Positions 1-5,647 of a stretch of 64,000 nt of DNA are shown here, one piece after another. The first letter of the stretch is position 1; the number at the start of each line of letters is the position of its first letter. The notes under the pieces were generated by a model that saw nothing but the letters and a program-made list of their open reading frames with translations, was not told the origin of the DNA and did no database searches. This stretch comes from Brevundimonas sp. NIBR11. Lineage in GTDB: Bacteria; Pseudomonadota; Alphaproteobacteria; Caulobacterales; Caulobacteraceae. The DNA lies in contig NZ_CP115465.1 in the NCBI RefSeq assembly GCF_027912535.1, positions 662,001 through 726,000 on the forward strand, given 5' to 3'. The position numbers were made by a program, and so were the translations under genes.

Positions 1-3
1 GAA

Positions 4-1452
4 ATGCCCTCGAACCAGAGCGCGCGCCTGGACCTGCCCTATCTCGCGGCGGGCCAGCTTCAGAAGCACGTCACCCTAAACCAGGCCCTGACCCGGCTGG
101 ACGCCCTGGCCCAGACGGCCGTGGTCAGCCGCAGTCTCGCGGCCCAACCTGCAGCCCCCGAAGACGGCGACCTCTACATCCTGCCCGCCGGCCCCACCGG
201 CGCCGTCTGGTCCGCCTGGGCCGAGGGCGACCTCGTTCGCGCCGAGCTCGGGGGCTGGACCCGCGTCCCGGCGCCGGAGGGCGCGCTCGCCGTCGTGCTC
301 GACGAAGGCGGCCTGGTCGTGCGCGGCGAGGACGGCTGGAGCCCGTTCCCGGCCCGGCTCCAGTCTCTCGAACGGCTCGGCCTCAACACCGCGGCCGACG
401 CCGACAATCCCTTCGCCGCCAAGCTGAACAAGGCGCTGTGGACCGCGCGCTCGACCGGCGACGGCGGCGACGGGAGCTTGCGCTTCACCTTCAACAAGGA
501 CACGGCGTCTGACGTTCTGTCCCTGCTGTTCCAGAGCGGCTACGGCGGCCGGGCCGAACTGGGCCTGATCGGCGACGACGACCTCCGCCTCAAGGTCAGC
601 TCTGACGGCGGGACCTGGCGCGAAGCCCTGCGCATCGACAAGGACGACGCCCGCGTCTGGTTCGCCAACGGCGCTGTCCGCGCCGAGACCGTCCGTCTGA
701 CCGCGAGCGGCGACTTCATCCCGCCCGATTGGGCCCGCCTGCTGATCGTCACCGCTGTCGGCGGCGGAGGCGGCGGCGGCGTCGGAGCCTTCGGGGCCGG
801 CGGCGTGCGTCAGGGCGGCGGCGGGGGCGGTGGCGGCGGCCTGTCCCAGGCGATCTGGCGGGTCGAGGACCTGCCCGGCGACCTGACCGTCAGCCTCGGC
901 TCCGGCGGAGCTTCCGCCGCGGCCGGCGGGGACACCACCATCACCGCGTCCGGCGCGACCCTCCTGACCGCGCGCGGCGGCCAGCCCGGCGCGAACGGCT
1001 CGGCGGGCGGAGCAGGGGGCGCCTCGGGCGCCGGCCTCGACGGCGGCAATCCCGGCGGCGCGGCCTCGACCACGGCCACGGCCGCGACGGGCGCCAGCCT
1101 GACCAGCCCCGGCGCGTCCGGCGGCGGCGGGGGCGGCGGCGGCCTCGACGCAGGCGGCGTGGCCCGCGCGGGCGGACCCGGCGGCGACGGCGGCGTCCTG
1201 GCCTCTCCCGCTCCGGGGGGCGCCGGCGGAAGCTCGGCCGCCGGCTCGGTGGGATCGACGCCCGCGACTCTCGGCTCGGTCTCGGGTGGCGGGGGAGGGG
1301 GCGCGGGGGCGGTCACGTCAGGCGCGGGCCTGTCCGGCGGAGCGGCGGGCGGCCATGGCGCGGGCGGCGGCGGGGGCGGCGCGGGCGTGTCCGCGGGCGG
1401 GGCGGGCGGCGCCGGTTCGGCCGGTGTGGTCGTCATCCTGATCCAGGGCTGA
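4..1452 (+). CDS. DUF2793-type phage/GTA tail-end protein with Gly-rich C-terminus
   Basis: Residues 1 to about 125 resemble the DUF2793 module: an LPYLAAGQ-QKHVTLN-type opening followed by a short region with a GDLYILP motif. As I recall, such proteins often follow the large host-specificity/baseplate protein in alphaproteobacterial gene transfer agents and prophages. From about residue 240 to the end the protein is almost pure Gly/Ala/Ser, with runs of up to seven glycines, ending in a hydrophobic VVVILIQG strand. Such glycine-rich tails are known in phage fibre tips and adhesion domains. A lysis block follows directly, so this looks like the 3' end of a tail operon. The ATG lies three bases from the window edge, so a start further upstream cannot be excluded. 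Role in receptor binding is inferred. Confidence 0.75.
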   Translation: MPSNQSARLDLPYLAAGQLQKHVTLNQALTRLDALAQTAVVSRSLAAQPAAPEDGDLYILPAGPTGAVWSAWAEGDLVRAELGGWTRVPAPEGALAVVLDEGGLVVRGEDGWSPFPARLQSLERLGLNTAADADNPFAAKLNKALWTARSTGDGGDGSLRFTFNKDTASDVLSLLFQSGYGGRAELGLIGDDDLRLKVSSDGGTWREALRIDKDDARVWFANGAVRAETVRLTASGDFIPPDWARLLIVTAVGGGGGGGVGAFGAGGVRQGGGGGGGGGLSQAIWRVEDLPGDLTVSLGSGGASAAAGGDTTITASGATLLTARGGQPGANGSAGGAGGASGAGLDGGNPGGAASTTATAATGASLTSPGASGGGGGGGGLDAGGVARAGGPGGDGGVLASPAPGGAGGSSAAGSVGSTPATLGSVSGGGGGGAGAVTSGAGLSGGAAGGHGAGGGGGGAGVSAGGAGGAGSAGVVVILIQG

Positions 1453-1457
1453 GGCCG

Positions 1458-1649
1458 ATGCTGCATCCGCCCCAGCCCCACGCCCCCGATCCCTTCTTCG
1501 ACGGCGACGAGCCGCTGCTGGATTTCGACGCCGTCGAAGACGCGTTCGCCGCGCCGCGCCGCCTGTCCCGCGAGGAGAGCCGTGTCGCCATCGGCCCGGA
1601 CTGGGCCTGGACCCACCTGACTTCCGACGAGGAGACCGCCGATGACTGA
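1458..1649 (+). CDS. Small acidic hypothetical protein in the phage/GTA-like block
   Basis: A 63-residue frame begins with ATG five bases after the stop of the DUF2793 gene, and its last codons overlap the next gene by eight bases. It is rich in Asp and Glu and has no transmembrane segment or Cys. It contains a central RRLSREESRVAIGPDW stretch. The tight spacing on both sides fits translational coupling in an operon. I do not recognise a family. Its reality rests on position and on the lack of any other frame filling the gap. Confidence 0.5.
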   Translation: MLHPPQPHAPDPFFDGDEPLLDFDAVEDAFAAPRRLSREESRVAIGPDWAWTHLTSDEETADD

Positions 1650-1911
1650 CGACAATCCCCAGACCCCACCGCCGCTTGCGGAAGCCAAATGGCTGTGGCG
1701 CAGGCTCTATGTCTTCGCCGCCAGCTTCGCATTGTGGCGAACACTGTCCGCCATCGTGGATCGCACCCAGCCCGTCGCCCTCCCGGCCGTGGCGTCCGGC
1801 CTGATGTCGCTGCTGGCCCTGACGCTGGTCCTCTATCTGGTGGCCCCCACGGCCCAGCAGCTCGCCGCCCTTCTGGCCGATCTGCGTCTGCGTCTTGGAG
1901 GCCTGAAATGA
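1642..1911 (+). CDS. Small membrane protein, possible holin-like
   Basis: The 89-residue product has a short polar N-terminus, an amphipathic WLWRRLYVFAASFALWRTL region, and one clear transmembrane helix (about residues 46-68, VALPAVASGLMSLLALTLVL). A second, weaker hydrophobic stretch follows and the C-terminus is basic. It overlaps the upstream small gene by eight bases, and its TGA overlaps the ATG of the M15 peptidase. A small membrane protein directly before a peptidoglycan peptidase and a spanin-like pair suggests a holin or a membrane partner of the lysis system. That is inference from context, as there is no family match I can name. Confidence 0.55.
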   Translation: MTDDNPQTPPPLAEAKWLWRRLYVFAASFALWRTLSAIVDRTQPVALPAVASGLMSLLALTLVLYLVAPTAQQLAALLADLRLRLGGLK

Positions 1912-2291
1912 GCTTCCGCCTTTCCGCCCGCTCGCGCGGCCGGCTCAAGGGCGTGCATCCCGCCCTCGTCGGCGTGATCGAGGCGGCCATTCTGACCACT
2001 CCGGTCGATTTCATGGTCACCGAGGGTCTGCGCTCGAAGGACCGTCAGGCCGGCCTCGTCCGCGCGGGCGCCAGCCGCACCCTGAACTCGCGCCACCTGA
2101 CCGGCCACGCCGTTGATGTCGCCGCCGTCGTCGACGGCGCCATCCGCTGGGACTGGCCGCTGTATCCCCGCATCGCCGAGGCCATCAAGGCGGCGGCGAA
2201 GGCCAGGAGCGTGGCCCTGGTCTGGGGCGGCGACTGGCCCCGCCTTCGCGACGGCCCCCATTTCGAGCTCGACCGCAGGGTGTTCCCGTGA
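1908..2291 (+). CDS. M15 family (VanY/endolysin-like) peptidase
   Basis: The 127-residue protein carries the zinc peptidase signature of the D-Ala-D-Ala carboxypeptidase / L-Ala-D-Glu endopeptidase family. It has SRHLTGHAVDVAA near residue 63, giving the first His and the Asp, and PHFEL near residue 119, giving the last His. An EGLR segment upstream is also typical. It has no signal peptide, so export would need a holin, as for phage endolysins. The ATG overlaps the stop of the preceding membrane protein gene. The product probably cleaves peptide cross-links to release particles from the cell. Confidence 0.85.
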   Translation: MSFRLSARSRGRLKGVHPALVGVIEAAILTTPVDFMVTEGLRSKDRQAGLVRAGASRTLNSRHLTGHAVDVAAVVDGAIRWDWPLYPRIAEAIKAAAKARSVALVWGGDWPRLRDGPHFELDRRVFP

Positions 2292-2731
2292 CGCCCCCAT
2301 TCCTGAAGACCCTGACGCCGCTGGGCTGGCTGGCCGTCGGCGTCGCCGGCCTCGCCGCAGCCGCCGTCGTCCTGGGCGGCCTCGGCTTTCGCTGGGATCC
2401 GTTCGATCTGAACCGACGGCGGCTCGACCGAGCCGAACAGGTCGCCGCCTCAGCCTTGGCCGAGGCCGCCGCCCGATCCGCCGAGGCCGAGGGGCAGGCG
2501 GGTCAGGTCGCCCGGCTCGACGCCGCTGTCCGCTCCACCGTGGCGCTCGAACGCGTCACCGCCCACTCCATCCAGATCGCGAGAAGCGCCGATGACTCTT
2601 CCATTCCCTTGCCGAACGATCGTGCTGATCGCCTGCGCGCTCATGACCGCGAACTGTGCCGGCTCGCCCCCGACCTCGTCGGCTGCCCTGCCGCGCCTGA
2701 CCCTGCCGACCCGGGCGAGCCGCCCGTGTGA
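2288..2731 (+). CDS. Probable inner-membrane spanin (Rz-like)
   Basis: The 147-residue product has one N-terminal transmembrane helix (about residues 12-34). An Ala/Glu/Arg-rich helix follows (about 45-90, AEQVAASALAEAAARSAEAEGQ), which would form a coiled coil in the periplasm. The tail is Pro-rich. This is the layout of Rz-type i-spanins, and the lipoprotein gene nested in another frame at its 3' half is the classic Rz/Rz1 arrangement. The start overlaps the M15 peptidase stop by four bases. Sequence similarity to named Rz proteins is not obvious, so the call rests on topology and gene order. Confidence 0.65.
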   Translation: MTPPFLKTLTPLGWLAVGVAGLAAAAVVLGGLGFRWDPFDLNRRRLDRAEQVAASALAEAAARSAEAEGQAGQVARLDAAVRSTVALERVTAHSIQIARSADDSSIPLPNDRADRLRAHDRELCRLAPDLVGCPAAPDPADPGEPPV

Positions 2732-2894
2732 GCTGCACCGCCTGCCCGAGGGCCCGACCCTGGGCGACCTCGAAGCCGGTTACATGACGCGCGGGCGCCA
2801 GATCGCCGACTGTGACACCGCCCGTCGCCTGGCCGTCGAGACGCTGCTGGCGGAGCGGGCGGCGGGGGAGGCGGCGCGCGTGCAACGACGCTGA
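2592..2894 (+). CDS. Probable outer-membrane spanin lipoprotein (Rz1-like), nested in Rz
   Basis: This frame begins inside the Rz-like gene, overlaps it by 140 bases in a different frame, and runs on alone to 2894. The N-terminus is a lipoprotein-like signal (FPCRTIVLIACALMTANC, hydrophobic core then Cys at residue 22). The Asn just before the Cys is unusual for a lipobox. The body is Pro/Leu-rich, then has a conserved-looking segment (GDLEAGYMTRGRQIADCDTARR). A lipoprotein out of frame within an i-spanin gene is diagnostic of Rz1. A secreted non-lipidated protein is the alternative. Confidence 0.65.
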   Translation: MTLPFPCRTIVLIACALMTANCAGSPPTSSAALPRLTLPTRASRPCELHRLPEGPTLGDLEAGYMTRGRQIADCDTARRLAVETLLAERAAGEAARVQRR

Positions 2895-2941
2895 CTTCGT
2901 CCGTCTCGTCATGGAGTCTTTTGTCCGGACGAGGCGGACCA

Positions 2942-2960
2942 CCCGGCAAAACCTGCCGGG
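2942..2960. promoter_or_regulatory. ftr-like site 1 (FlbD/FliX enhancer)
   Basis: A 19-bp sequence CCCGGCAAAACCTGCCGGG forms an almost perfect palindrome. It matches the ftr element, bound by FlbD in Caulobacter, as I remember it. It lies about 125 bp upstream of the sigma-54 promoter of the first flagellin, the usual distance for an NtrC-type enhancer. Confidence 0.7.
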
Positions 2961-2962
2961 CG

Positions 2963-2981
2963 CCCGGCACTTCCTGCCGTC
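2963..2981. promoter_or_regulatory. ftr-like site 2
   Basis: CCCGGCACTTCCTGCCGTC keeps both half-sites (CCCGGCA and TGCCG) with an altered centre. Its centre is 21 bp from site 1, two helical turns, so two FlbD dimers could bind the same face of the DNA. Confidence 0.6.
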
Positions 2982-2991
2982 CGGTGCTGGA

Positions 2992-3010
2992 AGCGGCAAA
3001 ACCTGCCGGG
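2992..3010. promoter_or_regulatory. ftr-like site 3
   Basis: AGCGGCAAAACCTGCCGGG repeats the core of site 1 exactly over 16 bases (GCAAAACCTGCCGGG and the preceding G). It lies about 75 bp upstream of the -24 element of the flagellin promoter. Confidence 0.68.
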
Positions 3011-3080
3011 TGTTGAGCGTGGTTAAGGCAAGGTAACGCAACGATTTCAAGACGATGGCTGCGTGTCGAAATAACGGCGG

Positions 3081-3097
3081 TTGGCCCGACGATTGCT
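3081..3097 (+). promoter_or_regulatory. Sigma-54 promoter of flagellin 1
   Basis: TTGGCCCGACGATTGCT has the -24 GG (3083-3084) and -12 GC (3095-3096) exactly 12 bases apart, within TGGC and TTGC boxes that fit the sigma-54 consensus. Transcription would start near 3108, leaving about 60 nt of leader before the flagellin ATG. The leader contains GAAAATAAGGAC, with AAGGA as the likely ribosome binding site. Confidence 0.85.
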
Positions 3098-3170
3098 TCT
3101 GAGGCCTCCGAGCAAAACGCTCCCGTCTGCCAAAATGGCGGCCGGAACCTTGAAAATAAGGACTTTCGTC

Positions 3171-4004
3171 ATGGCGCTGAACAGCGTGAACACGAACTCG
3201 GGCGCTCTGGTCGCCCTGCAGAACCTGCAAAACACCAACGCCGAGCTGGCCACCGTCCAGTCGCGCATCAACACCGGCAAGAAGGTGAACTCGGCCAAGG
3301 ACAACGGCGCCATCTGGGCTATCGCCCAGGGTCAGCGTTCGGAAATCTCGGCCATGAACGCCGTCAAGGACAGCCTGGATCGTGGATCTTCCGCCATCGA
3401 CGTCGGTCTTGCCGCTGGTGAGTCCGTTTCGGACCTGCTCGTTCAACTGAAGGAAAAGGCCCTGGCCGCGACCGATAAGTCGCTGTCGACGGCTTCGCGC
3501 AAGGCCCTGAACGAAGACTTCAAGGCCATCCGCGATCAGATCACCACGGTGGTCAACAACGCCTCGTTCAACGGCGTGAACATGATCAAGGACGCGACGA
3601 CCAGCGCCGCCTTCAAGGCGCTGTCGAACACTTCGGGCACCACCATCGACGTCAAGGCTCAAAACCTGGCTCTCGGCGGCGCGAACGTGACCGTCACGGC
3701 TGCGATGACCATCGGCACCTCGACCCTGGCGACGACCGCTCTGGCCGCCGTCAACGCCTCCATCGACAACGTGTCGTCCGCCCTGGCTCGCCTGGGCACC
3801 GGCGCCAAGTCGCTCGACACGCACCGCGCCTTCGTCGGCAAGCTCTCCGACGCCCTGGAAAATGGTGTGGGCAACCTGGTTGACGCGGATCTGGCGAAGG
3901 AAAGCGCTCGACTGCAGTCCCTGCAAACCAAGCAACAGCTGGGCGTGCAGGCTCTGTCGATCGCCAACCAGTCGACCTCGATCCTGCTCGGCCTGTTCCG
4001 ATAA
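3171..4004 (+). CDS. Flagellin (paralog 1)
   Basis: The 277-residue product is a short flagellin of the Caulobacter type. The N-terminal D0/D1 helices (residues 1-120) include the typical ALQNLQNTNAELATVQSRINTG and GESVSDLLVQLKEKAL motifs. A reduced, Thr/Ala-rich middle (about 140-190) replaces domains D2/D3. The C-terminal helix ends in QALSIANQSTSILLGLFR. The ATG at 3171 is chosen because upstream in-frame codons would run into the sigma-54 promoter, and AAGGA precedes this ATG. Codon choice looks more uniform than in neighbours, as expected for an abundant protein. The product is exported by the flagellar type III system and forms part of the filament. Confidence 0.95.
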   Translation: MALNSVNTNSGALVALQNLQNTNAELATVQSRINTGKKVNSAKDNGAIWAIAQGQRSEISAMNAVKDSLDRGSSAIDVGLAAGESVSDLLVQLKEKALAATDKSLSTASRKALNEDFKAIRDQITTVVNNASFNGVNMIKDATTSAAFKALSNTSGTTIDVKAQNLALGGANVTVTAAMTIGTSTLATTALAAVNASIDNVSSALARLGTGAKSLDTHRAFVGKLSDALENGVGNLVDADLAKESARLQSLQTKQQLGVQALSIANQSTSILLGLFR

Positions 4005-4014
4005 GCCAATGGAA

Positions 4015-4036
4015 GGGCGGGACTTCGGTCCCGCCC
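4015..4036. terminator. UUCG-loop stem between flagellin 1 and flaG
   Basis: GGGCGGGAC-TTCG-GTCCCGCCC is a perfect 9-bp GC-rich stem with a stable UUCG tetraloop, 11 bases after the flagellin stop. There is no T-run after it, so it may act as a 3' mRNA stabiliser or processing stop rather than a full terminator, giving flagellin excess over FlaG. Confidence 0.6.
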
Positions 4037-4078
4037 GACCGTTCCCAAGGGACGCCGGCGATCCCGGCGTGAGGAGCC

Positions 4079-4411
4079 ATGGACACGAATGCAAAACCCG
4101 TAACCCTGACTGTTGTCCCCGTCGCCGCCGTTCCGGTCGTCGCCGAACAGTCCGAGATCGCCGTCCCGCCCGTCGCGGTTTCGGTCGACACGGGCAGGAC
4201 GTCGGACAAGAGCCGCGCTCAGCAACAGGCCGAAGACGCCGCTCGCTATCGCCTGGTCATCGAGGAAGGGCCGACACAAGGGACCTTCGTCTACAAGACC
4301 CTGGACTCGACGACCGGTGAGATCGTCCGCCAGTTCCCGCGAGAGCAGGTCATGCGAATGGCTGAAAGCGGAAGCTACTCGGCCGGGGGCCTGATCGACA
4401 CCAGCGCCTGA
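4079..4411 (+). CDS. flaG: FlaG family flagellar protein
   Basis: The 110-residue product has a disordered Val/Pro-rich N-terminal half. Its C-terminal FlaG domain (about residues 55-98) contains RYRLVIEEG and TGEIVRQFPREQVMRMAES, the usual family signature. FlaG proteins are linked to control of filament length. The ATG is preceded by GTGAGGAGCC, a good ribosome binding site. A small inverted repeat (ACGCCGG at 4052-4058 with CCGGCGT at 4064-4070) sits just before that site and could limit translation. The gene lies between two flagellin genes and probably shares the first flagellin promoter by read-through past the UUCG stem. Confidence 0.85.
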   Translation: MDTNAKPVTLTVVPVAAVPVVAEQSEIAVPPVAVSVDTGRTSDKSRAQQQAEDAARYRLVIEEGPTQGTFVYKTLDSTTGEIVRQFPREQVMRMAESGSYSAGGLIDTSA

Positions 4412-4485
4412 TTTATCGGCCGCCGGCTGAACCCTGGAACCGCTCGGGCTGGCCCGACGCGGTTAATCGTCGTGGTTTATCGCCG

Positions 4486-4493
4486 TTAACCAT
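4486..4493 (+). promoter_or_regulatory. Candidate CtrA half-site upstream of flagellin 2
   Basis: TTAACCAT lies 56 bp before the second flagellin ATG. As I recall it is one form of the CtrA recognition motif. A second TTAA lies at 4463-4466, but the spacing does not give a full TTAA-N7-TTAA box. No sigma-54 promoter is visible here. A chance match to an 8-mer is possible. Confidence 0.3.
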
Positions 4494-4548
4494 ACGGGAA
4501 CCGTTACAGCCCTAGCCTCTCGGCGAACATCCCGGGGCTAGAAGACCT

Positions 4549-5385
4549 ATGACGACGAACAGCGTTCACACCAATGCCGCCGCCGCAGTCGCGCTGCAGA
4601 ACCTGTCCCGCACCAACGACAATCTGACCGGGGTCCAGAACCGCGTCTCCACGGGCCTGAAGGTCCAGGGGGCCAAGGACAACGCCGCCATCTGGGCTAT
4701 CGCCCAGGGCCAGCGCGCCGATCTCGGGGCCTTGTCGGCCGTCAAACAGAGCCTCGACCGCGCCACCTCCATCGCCGACGTGGCCATGGCCGCCGGCGAA
4801 TCGATCTCCGACCTCCTGAACCAGCTCAAGGAAAAGGTCGTCGCGGCCAAGGACGTCTCCCTGAAGACCCAGTCGCGTCAGCTTCTGGACGCCGACTTCA
4901 AGGCCCTGCTGCGCGCCATCAAGTCGGCCGTCGACAACGCCTCCTTCGACGGCGGCAACATCCTGAACGGCTCCCTGACCAACGGCCTGAAGTTCCTGGC
5001 CAATGCCGGCGCGACCCAGTTCGTGACCCTGTCGAGCAAAAATCTTTCGCTCTCGGGTTCGATCATTTCGCTCAGCCTGACCGACAGCCTGCTGACGGTG
5101 ACGGGTTCGACCCAAGCCCTGACGCGGCTCGACGCCTCGATCACCAACCTGAACAAGTCGCTGGGCGACATCGGGGCCCAGGCCAAGCAGATCTCGGCCC
5201 ACAACACCTTCGTGTCCAAACTCACCGACACGATCGAGTCGGGCATCGGCAATCTGGTCGACGCCGACCTGGCCAAGGAAAGCGCGCGCCTGCAGGCCTT
5301 GCAGGTGCAGCAGCAGCTGGGCGCTCAGGCTCTGTCGATCGCCAACCAGGCGCCGCAGATCATCCTCAGCCTCTTCCAGGGCTAG
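4549..5385 (+). CDS. Flagellin (paralog 2)
   Basis: The 278-residue flagellin is clearly paralogous to the product at 3171. It shares SVxTNxxAxVALQNL at the start, AKDNxAIWAIAQGQR, an LKEKxxAAxDxSL region, LVDADLAKESARLQxLQ, and the end ALSIANQ-x-ILxLFQ. The central region (about residues 135-190) differs most. It has its own gap and leader upstream but no sigma-54 promoter, so its control probably differs from paralog 1. Caulobacter uses several flagellins in ordered stretches from the hook outward, and two diverged copies here fit such a division. Which one is hook-proximal cannot be told from the sequence. Confidence 0.95.
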   Translation: MTTNSVHTNAAAAVALQNLSRTNDNLTGVQNRVSTGLKVQGAKDNAAIWAIAQGQRADLGALSAVKQSLDRATSIADVAMAAGESISDLLNQLKEKVVAAKDVSLKTQSRQLLDADFKALLRAIKSAVDNASFDGGNILNGSLTNGLKFLANAGATQFVTLSSKNLSLSGSIISLSLTDSLLTVTGSTQALTRLDASITNLNKSLGDIGAQAKQISAHNTFVSKLTDTIESGIGNLVDADLAKESARLQALQVQQQLGAQALSIANQAPQIILSLFQG

Positions 5386-5387
5386 CC

Positions 5388-5516
5388 TTAAGAGCGGCCG
5401 GCGCTGGTGTGGTGGCCGATCACGACGGGGGCAGGGCGGCGGCGCTGAAGGTGTGAGCGGTCTCCGAACCCGTACAGGGCCAGCAGGGACTGAATAAGCG
5501 ACTTCGGGAAGATCAT
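5388..5516 (-). CDS. Candidate small protein antisense between flagellin 2 and flaEY
   Basis: A 42-codon frame starts with ATG preceded by AGGAG at a 7-base spacing and ends in TAA three bases past the flagellin stop. The product begins MIFPKSLIQSLLALYGFGDR, then is Arg/Pro-rich and ends HHTSAGRS. The good ribosome binding site and third-position GC are the only support, and I know no homologue. It fills most of an otherwise empty 260-bp gap and could be a real small gene or chance. Confidence 0.35.
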   Translation of the reverse strand: MIFPKSLIQSLLALYGFGDRSHLQRRRPAPVVIGHHTSAGRS

Positions 5517-5647
5517 GGCCTCGCTCCTGTCTGGACGAGAGCACAACACGATTCGCATTCCATCGTTCCCTGCCCGGACGTTAATCTCTTGAGGCGTTAA
5601 TCTCGCATTGAGCCCGCCGGCCTACTGTCCCGCCCGGAGGATTGTGC

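Noticed and set aside
810..1688. Long minus-strand frame of Pro/Ala-rich product opposite the DUF2793 gene
   Set aside because: It is the antisense shadow of the Gly-rich coding repeat. It has no ribosome binding site and low complexity.
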